Assembly: GCF_024494355.1 (NCBI RefSeq)
Contig: NZ_JAKNQY010000013.1
Coordinates: 1 to 64,000 of the forward strand
Source: Pseudomonas sp. Q11
Lineage (GTDB): Bacteria; Pseudomonadota; Gammaproteobacteria; Pseudomonadales; Pseudomonadaceae
Reading direction: 5' to 3'
Length of the DNA stretch: 64,000 nucleotides
Position 1 is the first letter of the stretch; every line of letters starts with the position of its first letter. Shown piece after piece: positions 37,305-47,164 of the stretch. The notes beneath the pieces are model-generated. The model saw only the letters and a list, made by a program, of their open reading frames with translations, was not told where the DNA came from and did not search any database. The translations under genes and the position numbers were made by a program.

Positions 37305-37370
37305 CAAAAGGTTCCTCAACGCAAGAATGCCTTGCTATCAAACCCTAGATGACGTCGCCCTTTCGTGAAT

Positions 37371-38102
37371 TCAAGCGTCAGCCTCAGCATTTTTTGGCCA
37401 TTGCTCGGCGTGAGCCAGATAAACCAAGGCTTCGCGCACTTGTGTCGGCGTATTGCAAGGCGCTGGAAACGCCAGCCAGTGCAGGGCCTGACCGATACGC
37501 AAGTGCATGCCTTCACTGTCGATACCGGCCAGTTGCGCAGGTACGGTTGCGGGCAGACCGGCCAGCTCGACGTAATGCGCGATGGCCTTGGCATGGTCGG
37601 CATTCATGTGGTCGATCATGCTGGCTTCGGCCTTGCCGGCGAAAGGGTTGGCCAGGGTGATCTGGTCGATCCAGTGAATGGCACCGAAACCACCGATGTA
37701 ACGATGACGCACGGGGTTGAGCACCCAGAAATCGAAGTCATGGGCCTTGTGGTAGTTCTGCGACTCAGGGAAATAACGGTAGTAACGTTCAGCGGCGGCA
37801 TCAATGGCGACGCTGTCTTCCAGCTTGTGCGCCTCGCCCAGATAAGTCAGGCGCCCGACGGCCTGCACATCCTCGGCCCCCCGCTCACCTACGAGCATTG
37901 AACACTTGGGGTCTTTTTGCAGGTTGTGGGTGTGTTGGGCGATACGGCTGATCAGGATCAGTGGACGGCCTTGGTCATCCAGGCAATACGGCACCACGGA
38001 GCCGAACGGGAAACCGGGCATGGATTTGGAATGGGTGGAGAGCATTCCACGGTATTCCTTGAGCAGCAATTCTCGTGCATGCTTGGCAGCTTCAACGCTC
38101 AA
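37371..38102 (-). CDS. HugZ-family heme-utilisation / FMN-binding split-barrel protein
   Basis: The 243-aa protein pairs an N-terminal split barrel of the pyridoxamine-phosphate-oxidase fold (LSTHSKSMPGFPFGSVVPYC, ILISRIAQHTHNL, CSMLVGERG) with a C-terminal DUF2470 region (IDHMNADHAKAIAHYV). HugZ enzymes bind heme and some cleave it; others in this group may only bind flavin or heme, so the reaction is uncertain. The start codon is TTG at 38102, fixed by AAAGGAG 7 bases upstream and by the lack of a nearby ATG. The gene diverges from the SDR gene. Confidence 0.88.
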   Translation of the reverse strand: MSVEAAKHARELLLKEYRGMLSTHSKSMPGFPFGSVVPYCLDDQGRPLILISRIAQHTHNLQKDPKCSMLVGERGAEDVQAVGRLTYLGEAHKLEDSVAIDAAAERYYRYFPESQNYHKAHDFDFWVLNPVRHRYIGGFGAIHWIDQITLANPFAGKAEASMIDHMNADHAKAIAHYVELAGLPATVPAQLAGIDSEGMHLRIGQALHWLAFPAPCNTPTQVREALVYLAHAEQWPKNAEADA

Positions 38103-38259
38103 ATTATGACTCCTTTGATCAAATCCGTCTGGAAACGGTCAGGCGACTGGAGCAATGTACCAGCGCGCCTTTGGGCAGTTCTCATGTGCAGCCGGGCTAC
38201 GCCGTCGCCGATCGAGAGGCCAGTAAAAGGACATCCTCCCACCGCTCTGCAATCTGGAC

Positions 38260-39024
38260 ATGCGAATGCAACTCACCGACAAAGTAATCATTATCACCGG
38301 CGGTTGCCAGGGTCTGGGCCGCTCCATGGCCGAGTATTTCGCCGGCAAAGGCGCCAAGCTCGCTCTGGTGGACCTCAACCAGGAAAAGCTCGACCAGGCA
38401 GTTGCCGCCTGCGCGGCCAAGGGCGTCGAGGCCCGGGCTTATCTGTGCAACGTTGCCAATGAAGAGCAAGTGAGCGACATGGTCGCCCGGGTCGCCGAGG
38501 ATTTCGGCGCGATCCACGGCTTGATCAACAACGCAGGGATTCTGCGCGACGGTTTGCTGCTCAAGGTCAAGGACGGTGAAATGAGCAAAATGAGCCTGGC
38601 CCAGTGGCAGGCGGTGATCGATGTCAACCTGACGGGTGTCTTCCTGTGCACCCGTGAAGTGGCAGCGAAAATGGTCGAGCTGAAGAACAGCGGTGCGATC
38701 ATCAACATTTCGTCGATCTCCCGCGCCGGCAATGTCGGCCAAACCAACTATTCGGCGGCCAAGGCCGGCGTCGCGGCGGCCACGGTAACCTGGGCCAAGG
38801 AACTGGCGCGCTACGGTATCCGTGTCGCCGGCATCGCGCCGGGCTTCATCGAAACCGAAATGACCCTGGGCATGAAACCCGAAGCCCTGGAAAAAATGAC
38901 TTCCGGGATCCCGCTCAAACGCATGGGCAAACCCGAAGAGATCGCCCATTCGGCAGCGTATATCTTCGAGAACGACTATTACACGGGCCGGATCCTGGAG
39001 ATGGATGGCGGGTTGCGGATCTAA
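38260..39024 (+). CDS. Short-chain dehydrogenase/reductase
   Basis: This is a classical SDR of 254 aa using NAD(P). The Rossmann motif is [15 protein letters not shown] (residues 14-28), then NNAGILRDG, catalytic Ser in [10 protein letters not shown], and the YSAAK active-site Tyr/Lys. The tail EMDGGLRI is typical of FabG-like members. Asp at the end of beta-2 ([11 protein letters not shown]) favours NAD(H). The substrate is unknown. Two in-frame ATGs (38260 and 38266) are close; the first gives [10 protein letters not shown]. Confidence 0.9.
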   Translation: MRMQLTDKVIIITGGCQGLGRSMAEYFAGKGAKLALVDLNQEKLDQAVAACAAKGVEARAYLCNVANEEQVSDMVARVAEDFGAIHGLINNAGILRDGLLLKVKDGEMSKMSLAQWQAVIDVNLTGVFLCTREVAAKMVELKNSGAIINISSISRAGNVGQTNYSAAKAGVAAATVTWAKELARYGIRVAGIAPGFIETEMTLGMKPEALEKMTSGIPLKRMGKPEEIAHSAAYIFENDYYTGRILEMDGGLRI

Positions 39025-39042
39025 ACCCAGCGCATACCCAAA

Positions 39043-39217
39043 TGTGGGAGCAGGCCTGTGGGAGCACAGCTTGCTCGCGATGATGGCGTCACATACAACA
39101 CATCTGTGGCTTTAAAACCGCTATCGCGAGCAAGCTGTGCTCCCACAGGTTTGCTCCCACAGACTTACTCCCACAGACTTACTCCCACATGCTTGCTCCC
39201 CCAGGCTTGCCCCCACA
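39043..39217. repeat. REP pair plus 14-bp tandem array of REP tails
   Basis: Forward copy TGTGGGAGCACAGCTTGCTC (39056) pairs with the reverse copy at about 39122-39147. The reverse copy is followed by five tandem 14-bp units at 39148, 39162, 39176, 39190 and 39204 (for example GACTTACTCCCACA twice). Each is a variant of the REP end GCTTGCTCCCACAG. Confidence 0.88.
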
Positions 39218-39237
39218 TTGGATCGTGTTTCAAAGCA

Positions 39238-40332
39238 TCAATCGTCGCTGGTGGTGATATTCGGCATCGCCGGTGACGCGGCCTCTTGCAACACGATCCG
39301 CGCGCCCACGTGGCGGGCCAGTTCCTGATAGACCATGGCGATCTGGCTGTCCGGCTCGGCGATGACCGTGGGTTTGCCGCCATCGGCCTGCTCGCGAATC
39401 AGCATCGACAGCGGCAGCGAGGCCAGCAGTTCGACGCCGTACTGGCTCGCGAGTTTTTCCCCGCCACCTTCGCCGAACAGATGCTCTGCATGTCCGCAGT
39501 TCGAGCAGATGTGCACGGCCATGTTTTCCACCACACCCAGCACCGGGATGTTCACTTTGCGGAACATCTCCACGCCCTTACGGGCGTCCAGCAGGGCCAG
39601 ATCCTGCGGCGTGGTGACGATCACCGCGCCGGCCACCGGGACTTTCTGCGCCAGGGTCAGCTGGATATCCCCGGTGCCTGGCGGCATGTCGATCACCAGG
39701 TAATCCAGATCACCCCAGGCGGTCTGCGTCACCAGTTGCAGCAAGGCGCCGGAAACCATCGGACCGCGCCAGACCATCGGCGTGTTGTCATCGGTCAGGA
39801 AGGCCATGGACATCACTTCCACGCCATGGGACTGGATCGGCACGAACCACTTCTGATCCTTGACCTGCGGCCGGGTGCCCTCGGCAACGCCGAACATGAT
39901 GCCCTGGCTCGGACCATAGATGTCCGCGTCGAGAATCCCGACCTTCGCGCCTTCACGGGCCAGGGCCAGGGCCAGGTTGGCTGCGGTGGTGGACTTGCCC
40001 ACGCCGCCCTTGCCCGAGGCCACGGCGATCACGTTCTTGACGTTCGCCAGCCCCGGCACTTGCGCCTGGGCCTTGTGGGCAGCGATCACGCTGGTGACTT
40101 CGACTTTGGCCGCGGCTACACCGTCCAACGCCTCGATCGCCATCTGCAGCATCTGCGCCCAGCCGTTCTTGAACAGATCGGCGGCGTAGCCGATTTCCAG
40201 TTGAACGCTGACGCGATCACCCTGGATGTCGATGGCGCGCACGCATCCGGCGCTGACCGGGTCCTGGTTCAGGTAGGGGTCGGTGTACTGGCGAAGGACG
40301 GCTTCCACCGCTGCGCGATTGACGGCGCTCAT
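39238..40332 (-). CDS. apbC: Iron-sulfur cluster carrier protein Mrp (ApbC)
   Basis: Mrp/ApbC is a P-loop ATPase that carries and transfers 4Fe-4S clusters. The 364-aa protein has an N-terminal DUF59 domain (AVLRQYTDPYLNQDPVSAGC) and a deviant Walker A VASGKGGVGKSTTAANLALA. The cluster-binding CxxC is HICSNCGHAEHLFGEGGG; DYLVIDMPPGTGDIQLTLAQ is the Walker B/switch region. It diverges from metG across a REP-containing gap, the arrangement usual in gammaproteobacteria. Confidence 0.95.
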   Translation of the reverse strand: MSAVNRAAVEAVLRQYTDPYLNQDPVSAGCVRAIDIQGDRVSVQLEIGYAADLFKNGWAQMLQMAIEALDGVAAAKVEVTSVIAAHKAQAQVPGLANVKNVIAVASGKGGVGKSTTAANLALALAREGAKVGILDADIYGPSQGIMFGVAEGTRPQVKDQKWFVPIQSHGVEVMSMAFLTDDNTPMVWRGPMVSGALLQLVTQTAWGDLDYLVIDMPPGTGDIQLTLAQKVPVAGAVIVTTPQDLALLDARKGVEMFRKVNIPVLGVVENMAVHICSNCGHAEHLFGEGGGEKLASQYGVELLASLPLSMLIREQADGGKPTVIAEPDSQIAMVYQELARHVGARIVLQEAASPAMPNITTSDD

Positions 40333-40668
40333 GGGCAACTCCGATAGCAAGACTTGAAAACAGGCCGCTATCCTACGCCCCGCGTGCTTTTGTGGCGACC
40401 CGCTTACGCAGGCAAGCACTGTTGTGGCTAGGAAGCTTGCTTGCGCTGTGTGGGAGCAAGGCTTGCCCGCGATGCAGGCGATGCGATCTTTCAGAAATCG
40501 AGGCGCCTGTTTCGCGAGCAAGCTTTGCTCCCACAATCCCCTCGCCACTGCCTGGCTTAATCCTTGCGCCGCCCCTAGCAATGCATCCGGAAACAGGCCA
40601 GTGGGGTGAAATATATTCCCCGGCGCTTTATAGTGGCCGACCTCCGTTTCATCAAGTAGCCGAGCCCC
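40333..40668. repeat. mrp-metG intergenic region with an inverted REP pair
   Basis: Forward TGTGGGAGCAAGGCTTGCCC (40448) and reverse TTTCGCGAGCAAGCTTTGCT (40512) copies occupy 40446-40535. The remaining bases hold the divergent promoters; I see no additional gene. The metG ribosome site is weak. Confidence 0.8.
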
Positions 40669-42714
40669 ATGTCCGAGCCACGCAAGATTCTCGTCACCAG
40701 CGCCCTGCCCTATGCCAATGGTTCGATTCACCTCGGCCATATGCTGGAATACATCCAGACCGATATGTGGACGCGCTTCCAGAAACATCGCGGCAACCAG
40801 TGCATCTATGTCTGCGCCGACGACGCCCACGGTTCGGCCATCATGCTGCGTGCGGAAAAGGAAGGCATCACCCCGGAACAACTGATCGCCAACGTCCAGG
40901 CCGAACACAGCGCCGACTTTGCCGAGTTCCTGGTGGACTTCGACAACTTCCACTCCACTCACGCCGAAGAAAACCGTGAGCTGTCGAGCCAGATCTACCT
41001 GAAGCTGCGTGACGCCGGGCACATCGCCACGCGTTCGGTCACCCAGTATTTCGACCCGGAAAAGAACATGTTCCTGGCCGACCGCTTCATCAAGGGCACC
41101 TGCCCGAAATGTGGCACCGAAGACCAGTACGGCGACAACTGCGAAAAATGCGGCGCCACCTATGCACCGACCGACCTGAAAGACCCGAAATCGGCGATTT
41201 CCGGCGCCACCCCGGTGCTCAGGGACTCCCAGCACTTCTTCTTCAAGCTGCCGGACTTCCAGGACATGCTGCAAACCTGGACCCGCAGCGGCACGTTGCA
41301 CGACGCGGTGGCCAACAAGCTCGCCGAATGGCTCGATTCCGGCCTGCAAGAGTGGGACATTTCCCGCGATGCGCCGTACTTCGGCTTCGAAATCCCCGGC
41401 GAACCGGGCAAGTATTTCTACGTGTGGCTGGACGCGCCCATCGGCTACATGGCGAGCTTCAAGAACCTGTGCGACCGCACCCCGGAGCTGGACTTCGACG
41501 CGTTCTGGGCAAAGGACTCCACGGCCGAGGTGTATCACTTCATCGGCAAGGACATTGTCAACTTCCACGCGCTGTTCTGGCCCGCCATGCTCGAAGGCGC
41601 CGGTTTCCGTAAACCGACCGGCATCAACGTCCACGGCTACCTGACCGTCAACGGCCAGAAAATGTCCAAGTCCCGTGGCACTTTCATCAAGGCCCGCACC
41701 TACCTGGATCACCTGTCGCCGGAATACCTGCGCTACTACTACGCGGCCAAGCTCGGCCGTGGCGTGGACGACCTGGACCTGAACCTCGAAGACTTCGTGC
41801 AGAAGGTCAACTCCGACCTGGTGGGCAAGGTGGTCAACATCGCCAGCCGTTGCGCCGGCTTCATCCACAAGGGCAACGCCGGTGTGCTGGTGGCCGGTAA
41901 CGCCGCACCGGAGCTGACCGAAGCCTTCCTGGCGGCGGCCCCAAGCATCGCCGAAGCCTACGAGGCCCGTGACTTTGCCCGTGCGATGCGCGAGATCATG
42001 GCCCTGGCCGACCGCGCCAATGCCTGGATCGCCGACAAGGCACCGTGGTCACTGAACAAACAGGAAGGCAAGCAGGACGAAGTCCAGGCGATCTGCGCCC
42101 TGGGTATCAATCTGTTCCGCCAACTGGTGATCTTCCTCAAACCAGTGCTGCCGCTGCTGACCGCCGATGCCGAGGCATTCCTGAACGTCGCGCCGCTGAC
42201 CTGGGACGACCACCGGACGCTGCTAAGCAACCATCAACTGAACGAGTTCAAGCCGCTGATGACTCGTATTGATGCCACCAAGGTGCAAGCCATGATCGAC
42301 GCATCGAAAGAAGACCTGGCCGCCAGCCAGACCGACACCGGCGCCCCTGCCGGCAATGGCGAGCTGGCCAAGGACCCGCTGTCGCCGGAGATCGACTTCG
42401 ACGCCTTTGCCGCCATCGACCTGCGCGTCGCCCTGATCGTCAAGGCTGAAGCCGTCGAGGGCGCCGACAAGTTGCTGCGCCTGACGCTGGACATCGGCGA
42501 TGAGCAACGCAACGTGTTTTCCGGCATCAAGAGCGCCTATCCGGACCCGGCCAAGCTCGAAGGCCGGCTGACGATGATGATCGCCAACCTCAAACCACGC
42601 AAAATGCGCTTCGGTATCTCTGAAGGCATGGTGATGGCGGCCGGCCCCGGCGGTGAAGAAATCTACCTGCTGAGCCCCGACAGCGGCGCCAAGCCGGGTC
42701 AGCGGATCAAGTAA
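40669..42714 (+). CDS. metG: Methionyl-tRNA synthetase
   Basis: MetG charges tRNA-Met. The 681-aa enzyme has the class I signature [20 protein letters not shown] (HIGH equivalent at residues 18-21), a zinc knuckle ([19 protein letters not shown]) and [12 protein letters not shown] (KMSKS loop). The C-terminal tRNA-binding/dimerisation domain begins [20 protein letters not shown], as in the long E. coli-type form. It is full length, and a terminator-like hairpin follows. Confidence 0.97.
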   Translation: MSEPRKILVTSALPYANGSIHLGHMLEYIQTDMWTRFQKHRGNQCIYVCADDAHGSAIMLRAEKEGITPEQLIANVQAEHSADFAEFLVDFDNFHSTHAEENRELSSQIYLKLRDAGHIATRSVTQYFDPEKNMFLADRFIKGTCPKCGTEDQYGDNCEKCGATYAPTDLKDPKSAISGATPVLRDSQHFFFKLPDFQDMLQTWTRSGTLHDAVANKLAEWLDSGLQEWDISRDAPYFGFEIPGEPGKYFYVWLDAPIGYMASFKNLCDRTPELDFDAFWAKDSTAEVYHFIGKDIVNFHALFWPAMLEGAGFRKPTGINVHGYLTVNGQKMSKSRGTFIKARTYLDHLSPEYLRYYYAAKLGRGVDDLDLNLEDFVQKVNSDLVGKVVNIASRCAGFIHKGNAGVLVAGNAAPELTEAFLAAAPSIAEAYEARDFARAMREIMALADRANAWIADKAPWSLNKQEGKQDEVQAICALGINLFRQLVIFLKPVLPLLTADAEAFLNVAPLTWDDHRTLLSNHQLNEFKPLMTRIDATKVQAMIDASKEDLAASQTDTGAPAGNGELAKDPLSPEIDFDAFAAIDLRVALIVKAEAVEGADKLLRLTLDIGDEQRNVFSGIKSAYPDPAKLEGRLTMMIANLKPRKMRFGISEGMVMAAGPGGEEIYLLSPDSGAKPGQRIK

Positions 42715-42734
42715 CGCGACCGCGCGCTGTACCG

Positions 42735-42770
42735 ATCCCACAGTCGCCCGGCAGGCGGCTGTGGGATTTT
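42735..42770 (+). terminator. Terminator after metG
   Basis: ATCCCACAG and CTGTGGGAT arms with an inner CGCC/GGCG stem are followed by TTTTC. It isolates metG from the Rnf-like operon. Confidence 0.75.
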
Positions 42771-42845
42771 CATATCTGGCTCACCCTCCCGGCATGCCGG
42801 ATAATGCCTAACCTCTATAGAAAGGTTCTTTTTGCCAGCACGCCC

Positions 42846-43418
42846 ATGACCGAAATCGTTCTTACACTGTTCAGCGCCGCCCTGATCAACAACCTCGTGT
42901 TGCATTGGCCGCTGGGCGTCAATCCGCTGCTGGCGGCAAATGGAAGAACGCAAGTCCACGCCCTGGGCCTGGCAACGGCATGCCTGATGCTGATGGTCGG
43001 CACCTTGGGTTATCTAATCGATCATTGGCTGCTGGTTCCGGCAAACCTGACCTCGCTGCGCCTGCTTGCATGGCTGTCCTTGAGCGTGTTGCTGATTGCA
43101 CCGTTGCTGCACTGGCTGGGGCGCTGGCTGCCGACGCTGCCGTTCGAGGGTTTGTGGCCACTGTTGCTGGGCAATGCCGGCATACTGGGCGTCACACTGC
43201 TCAATAGCCGGGATGACCAAGGCCTGGGCCTCGCCGTCGCCTCCAGCCTGGGCGCCGGGCTGGGGTTTTGGCTGGTGTTGAGCCTGTTCGATGATTTGCG
43301 TCAGCGCACCTTCGATAACGATATCCCCAGGCCCTTTCGTGGCCTGCCGATCCAGTTGATCGGCGCAGGGCTCATGGCGGTGGCATTTCTTGGATTGCGC
43401 GGGCTGGTCAAAGCATGA
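42846..43418 (+). CDS. rsxA: Divergent RnfA/RsxA-like membrane subunit
   Basis: The 190-aa, six-helix protein aligns without gaps to E. coli RsxA over its first 40 residues and throughout its length ([42 protein letters not shown]). Normal RnfA binds half of a [2Fe-2S] cluster in the membrane through Cys26 (GLCPFMG) and a second Cys in the TNC motif. Here those positions are Asn26 (GVNPLLA) and Ala111 (GNAGILG), so the cluster site is lost. It is first in an A-B-D-G-E operon without rnfC. The ATG at 42846 matches the family start. Confidence 0.85.
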   Translation: MTEIVLTLFSAALINNLVLHWPLGVNPLLAANGRTQVHALGLATACLMLMVGTLGYLIDHWLLVPANLTSLRLLAWLSLSVLLIAPLLHWLGRWLPTLPFEGLWPLLLGNAGILGVTLLNSRDDQGLGLAVASSLGAGLGFWLVLSLFDDLRQRTFDNDIPRPFRGLPIQLIGAGLMAVAFLGLRGLVKA

Positions 43419-44422
43419 GTCTGATTCAACGTATCGACGCCCTGTTGCCGCAGACCCAATGCGGCAAGTGCGGCCACCCCGGGTGCAAGCCCTACGCCGA
43501 AGGCATCGCCCAGGGCGAGTCGATCAACAAGTGTCCGCCCGGAGGCAGTGAGACCATCGCGGCCTTGGCCGACCTGATGAAAGTGCCGGTGCTTGAGCTG
43601 GATACCAGCCGTGGTTCAGCCCCGGCACAGATCGCTTTTATTCGCGAAGCCGAATGCATCGGTTGCACCAAATGCATCCAGGCCTGTCCGGTGGACGCGA
43701 TTGTCGGCGCGGCAAAGCTGATGCACACGGTCCTCGTCGACGAATGCACAGGCTGCGATCTTTGCGTGGCGCCCTGCCCCGTCGACTGCATCGAAATGCA
43801 CCCATTGCCGACAGCAACCGTGGTGCCAGTGATTGGCGGCTTGGCCCCCAGCGTCGAAGAGCAGCAGGCGCGCACCGCCAAACGCAATCATGCCCGCCGG
43901 CGCTTCGAACAACGCAACGCACGCCTGCGCCGCGAAGAGGAGCAGCGTCTCGCCGAGCGCCTGGCCCGTACACAGCATGCCTCCCAGGCCCAAACCTCGT
44001 CCCTCGATCCAGTACAAGCCGCACTGGAACGTGTACGAGCGCAAAAAGCCGCGAACGCCGACGCAGCCTTGAAAAAAGCCAAGGTCGACCTGGCGATGAG
44101 CCGGGCGCAGTTAAACAAATCCTTGAAAGCATTCGGCCACCCGCCGACCTTCGAACAACAGTCGCAATTGATCGTGCTACAGCGCCAGTTCGAAGCGGCG
44201 CAACACGCCTTGACGCAGTTGGAAGGCGCTGCTCAGCCCATCACTTCAACCCCGGCACCCGTTCAAAGTGCCGAGCTGAAGCGGGCCAAGATCCAATTGG
44301 CGATGCGTCGCGCTGAACTCAGCAAGGCCCGGGCCGCCGGGGCGCCGGATGAACACATGCAGGCCCTGGAACAAGCGGTGAAAGACGCCGAACGCCAGGT
44401 GGATGCTCATGTCGCTCCCTGA
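43415..44422 (+). CDS. rsxB: Soluble RnfB/RsxB-like ferredoxin with long helical tail
   Basis: The 335-aa protein starts directly in the first iron-sulfur domain: C16, C19, C24, C40 of [12 protein letters not shown]...INKC. Two [4Fe-4S] ferredoxin motifs follow, [12 protein letters not shown] and [12 protein letters not shown]. The N-terminal membrane anchor of normal RnfB (about 25 residues) is absent. After residue 150 comes a charged helical tail with repeats such as [20 protein letters not shown] and [20 protein letters not shown], resembling the C-terminal repeats of RnfC. Its ATG overlaps the rnfA stop (ATGA). Confidence 0.85.
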   Translation: MSLIQRIDALLPQTQCGKCGHPGCKPYAEGIAQGESINKCPPGGSETIAALADLMKVPVLELDTSRGSAPAQIAFIREAECIGCTKCIQACPVDAIVGAAKLMHTVLVDECTGCDLCVAPCPVDCIEMHPLPTATVVPVIGGLAPSVEEQQARTAKRNHARRRFEQRNARLRREEEQRLAERLARTQHASQAQTSSLDPVQAALERVRAQKAANADAALKKAKVDLAMSRAQLNKSLKAFGHPPTFEQQSQLIVLQRQFEAAQHALTQLEGAAQPITSTPAPVQSAELKRAKIQLAMRRAELSKARAAGAPDEHMQALEQAVKDAERQVDAHVAP

Positions 44423-45395
44423 GCCCATGGACGAACGGCTGCGGCAGGCAATGTTGCAGGTGCTGCTGGCGACACTGCCCGGCATTCTGGCGTTGACGTG
44501 GTTTTATGGCTGGGGCGTGGTACTCAACCTGCTGCTCGCGGGCCTTAGCGCACTGGCTGTCGAAGCACTGGTGTTGCGCTTGCGGCGCCGACCGCTCAAA
44601 CCCGAACTGAACGATGCCAGCGCGCTGGTCAGCGCCACGCTACTGGCGCTGGCCTTGCCGGCGTATTGCCCCTGGTGGCTGACCGTCACAGCGACGGCGT
44701 GCGCCTTGGTGTTCGGTAAGCACCTTTGGGGCGGTGTCGGCAATAACCCATTCAACCCGGCGATGCTCGGCTACACCCTGGTGCTGGTAGCGTTTCCCCA
44801 GCAACTGAATCAATGGCCTGCACTTCATGGCCTGGGCCTGTCTGAAGGCTTGCAACAGGTGTTCGGCGTTCAACCGGGGCCTGATGGGTGGGCAGGCGCA
44901 ACGGCCCTGGACAGCCTGCGAATCAACAAAAGCCTGACCATTGATGAATTGTTCGCCGCCAACCCGGCATTCGGACGCTGGGGTGGGCGCGGCGTCGAGT
45001 GGATCAACCTGGCGTTTCTGGCCGGCGGACTGTTCCTGCTGCAACAACGGGTGTTCAGTTGGCACGCGCCGGTGGGCATGCTCGCTGGCTTGTTCATCAT
45101 CAGCTTGTTGTGCTGGAACGGGTCGGGCTCGGACTCCAATGGCTCGCCGTTGTTTCATCTGCTCACTGGCGCGACCATGCTGGGTGCGTTTTTTATCGTG
45201 ACCGAACCGGTTTCGGGCGCCAAAGCCCCCCTCGCTCGCCTGCTGTTTGGCGCAGGCGTAGGACTGCTGGCTTATCTGATCCGAACCTGGGGTGGTTACC
45301 CGGACGGCGTGGCGTTTGCGGTGCTGCTGATGAACCTCGGCGTGCCCGCACTGGAGCGTTTCGCCGAGGCGCGACACAGGCGGCAGCCCCAATGA
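44409..45395 (+). CDS. rsxD: RnfD/RsxD-like flavin-carrying membrane subunit
   Basis: The 328-aa polytopic protein keeps the covalent-FMN motif as [11 protein letters not shown] near residue 163 (S/T-GAT in the family, with Thr the flavin attachment site). It also keeps [20 protein letters not shown] and [20 protein letters not shown]. RnfD passes electrons across the membrane region of the complex. It starts inside the end of rnfB; I prefer ATG 44409, with AGGTGG upstream, over 44403. No rnfC lies between rnfB and this gene, although that is its usual place. Confidence 0.87.
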   Translation: MSLPEPMDERLRQAMLQVLLATLPGILALTWFYGWGVVLNLLLAGLSALAVEALVLRLRRRPLKPELNDASALVSATLLALALPAYCPWWLTVTATACALVFGKHLWGGVGNNPFNPAMLGYTLVLVAFPQQLNQWPALHGLGLSEGLQQVFGVQPGPDGWAGATALDSLRINKSLTIDELFAANPAFGRWGGRGVEWINLAFLAGGLFLLQQRVFSWHAPVGMLAGLFIISLLCWNGSGSDSNGSPLFHLLTGATMLGAFFIVTEPVSGAKAPLARLLFGAGVGLLAYLIRTWGGYPDGVAFAVLLMNLGVPALERFAEARHRRQPQ

Positions 45396-46003
45396 AAAAC
45401 CACCATGGCGTTGCCATCCTGGCTCTGCTGATCGGTCTCGGTACCGGGGCCACTTACCTTACCCAACTGGGTACCGCAAAGCGCATCAACGATCAGCAGC
45501 AAGCCATCGCGAACAGAGCCTTGCTCGAGGTACTGCCGGCCGACCGTTATGACAATCGACCATTGGCGCAGCCTGTCGTAACGGCCCCCGTGGCCTTGGC
45601 CCATAGCACGCTGTTGCGCGGTTATCTGGCGACTCGCGCCAGCCAGCCCAGCGCAGTATTGCTGCGTAGCCAGACGCTCGGCTATGAAGGCAGCATCGAA
45701 TTACTGGTCGCTATCGATACGCAGGGGCGGTTGCTGGGTGTGAAAACCCTGCGCCAGACAGAAACTCCCGGCCTGGGCGCGGCCATCGCCGGCTGGCCGA
45801 ACGCTTGGCTGCAAACCTTCAACGGTAAATCGCTCCAAGCCCCCACCGACAGCGGCTGGGCCTTGAAAAAGGATCAGGGACAGTTCGATCAGCTGGCTGG
45901 CGCGACCGTCACGTCCCGGTCAGTCCTGCAGGCCGTTCACGATGCATTGCGTTACTTCGACGAGCATAAGGCTCAACTGACCGGAGTGAGCATTGATGAA
46001 TAA
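45392..46003 (+). CDS. rsxG: RnfG/RsxG-like FMN-binding subunit
   Basis: The 203-aa protein has one N-terminal TM helix (GVAILALLIGLGTGATYL) and a periplasmic FMN-binding domain. The flavin attachment sequence is DQLAGATVTSRSVLQAV near residue 176, where the Thr after GA-TVT carries FMN in relatives. Also present are IDTQGRLLGVKTLRQTETPG and the conserved WALKKDQGQFDQLAGA block. ATGA overlap with rnfD shows tight coupling. Confidence 0.88.
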   Translation: MKNHHGVAILALLIGLGTGATYLTQLGTAKRINDQQQAIANRALLEVLPADRYDNRPLAQPVVTAPVALAHSTLLRGYLATRASQPSAVLLRSQTLGYEGSIELLVAIDTQGRLLGVKTLRQTETPGLGAAIAGWPNAWLQTFNGKSLQAPTDSGWALKKDQGQFDQLAGATVTSRSVLQAVHDALRYFDEHKAQLTGVSIDE

Positions 46004-46529
46004 ACCATTGGTACTGACCCGCGGCCTGCTGCTTGTCCCCTTGGTCGGCGCCAGCGATTCGCTGGTAAACGCGCTGGGCTTATGGCTGGCCTGGGCACTG
46101 ATCAGTGCCGGCCATGGTTTGGCCATGGGGCTGTTACGGCCACGCCTGACAGCAAATCAGCGGTTGCTCGCATCCGTCGTGCTGGCCGCAACCCTGACAG
46201 CTTGCGCAGGCCTTATTGCACAAGCCTGGGTACTGGAACTGTATCAACCGCTGAGCCTTTACATTGGCTGGATCGCCTTGAGCTGCGTGGTGCTGGAGCA
46301 TGACGACGCCTTCGTCGGCTCGCGCCTGCCCGAACATCTCAGGCTGGCGGGGCTGTTCGGCCTGCTGATGATCGGCTTGGGCACCCTGCGCGAGCTGATC
46401 GGCAACGCAATATCACTGGCCTTGCTCGCCCCTGGCGGATTCATTCTGCTCGGCCTGCTGCTGGCAGCACGGCAGGCCTGGACAGGCGCTAAACCCCACT
46501 CAACGATCGAGGAAACGCCGCGCCCATGA
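45996..46529 (+). CDS. rsxE: Divergent, N-terminally short RnfE/RsxE-like subunit
   Basis: The 177-aa protein is shorter than E. coli RsxE (231 aa). It aligns from LLLVPLVGASDSLVNALGLW, where the family has [20 protein letters not shown]; the cluster-binding Cys is replaced by Val14. The second Cys is kept (ALSCVVLEHDDAF, C97). TLRELIGNAISLALLAPGGF is also conserved. With RnfA lacking both of its Cys, a [2Fe-2S] site cannot form normally. The start overlaps the rnfG stop, and its own stop overlaps nth by ATGA. Confidence 0.82.
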   Translation: MNKPLVLTRGLLLVPLVGASDSLVNALGLWLAWALISAGHGLAMGLLRPRLTANQRLLASVVLAATLTACAGLIAQAWVLELYQPLSLYIGWIALSCVVLEHDDAFVGSRLPEHLRLAGLFGLLMIGLGTLRELIGNAISLALLAPGGFILLGLLLAARQAWTGAKPHSTIEETPRP

Positions 46530-47164
46530 ACGCCGCAAAACGCCTGGAAATATTCCGTCGCTTGCACGAAGACAACCCGGAACCGAAGACCGAACTGGCC
46601 TACAACTCGCCGTTCGAACTGTTGATCGCGGTGATTCTGTCGGCCCAGTCCACCGACGTCGGCGTCAACAAGGCCACGGCCAAACTGTTTCCAGTGGCCA
46701 ACACGCCGCAGGCGATCCACGCCCTGGGCGTCGAAGGGCTGTCCGAATACATCAAGACCATCGGCCTTTTCAACAGCAAGGCGAAAAACGTCATCGAGAC
46801 CTGCCGCCTGCTGACGGAGCGCCACGGTGGCGAAGTCCCACAAACTCGCGAGGCGCTGGAAGCCCTTCCAGGTGTCGGTCGCAAAACCGCTAACGTGGTG
46901 CTCAATACCGCATTTCGTCAGTTGACCATGGCGGTCGACACCCACATTTTCCGCGTCAGCAACCGAACCGGGTTGGCACCGGGCAAAAATGTTGTGGAAG
47001 TGGAAAAAAAATTGATGAAATTCGTACCGAAAGAATTTTTGCTCGATTCCCACCACTGGCTCATCCTTCACGGACGCTACGTCTGCCTGGCGCGCAAGCC
47101 CCGCTGTGGCAGTTGCCGGATCGAGGATCTATGCGAATACAAGCACAAGACCTCCGACGATTGA
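46526..47164 (+). CDS. nth: Endonuclease III
   Basis: Nth is a DNA glycosylase/AP lyase that removes oxidised pyrimidines. The 212-aa protein shows the helix-hairpin-helix EALPGVGRKTANVVLNTAF with catalytic Lys (residue 120 region) and AVDTHIFRVSNRTGLAPG with catalytic Asp. The [4Fe-4S] loop is C-x6-C-x2-C-x5-C at CLARKPRCGSCRIEDLC. It is last in the Rnf-like operon, a linkage common in gammaproteobacteria. Confidence 0.97.
   Translation: MNAAKRLEIFRRLHEDNPEPKTELAYNSPFELLIAVILSAQSTDVGVNKATAKLFPVANTPQAIHALGVEGLSEYIKTIGLFNSKAKNVIETCRLLTERHGGEVPQTREALEALPGVGRKTANVVLNTAFRQLTMAVDTHIFRVSNRTGLAPGKNVVEVEKKLMKFVPKEFLLDSHHWLILHGRYVCLARKPRCGSCRIEDLCEYKHKTSDD

Noticed and set aside
39148..39217. CRISPR-like array
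   Set aside because: Units are 14 bp, directly abutting, with no spacers and no cas genes; they are REP-derived tandem repeats.
39238..41868. 876-aa minus-strand frame joining mrp with sequence antisense to metG
   Set aside because: Mrp starts at 40332 with conserved sequence; everything upstream is the reverse of metG and the REP gap.
43415..44422. Reading the rnfB tail as a separate degraded rnfC gene
   Set aside because: It is one uninterrupted frame with rnfB, and no NADH/FMN-site or RnfC ferredoxin motifs are present in any frame between rnfB and rnfD.
44999..45391. N-terminal extension of rnfG into rnfD
   Set aside because: The extension is out-of-frame rnfD sequence; RnfG begins at 45392 with its TM helix and ATGA overlap.
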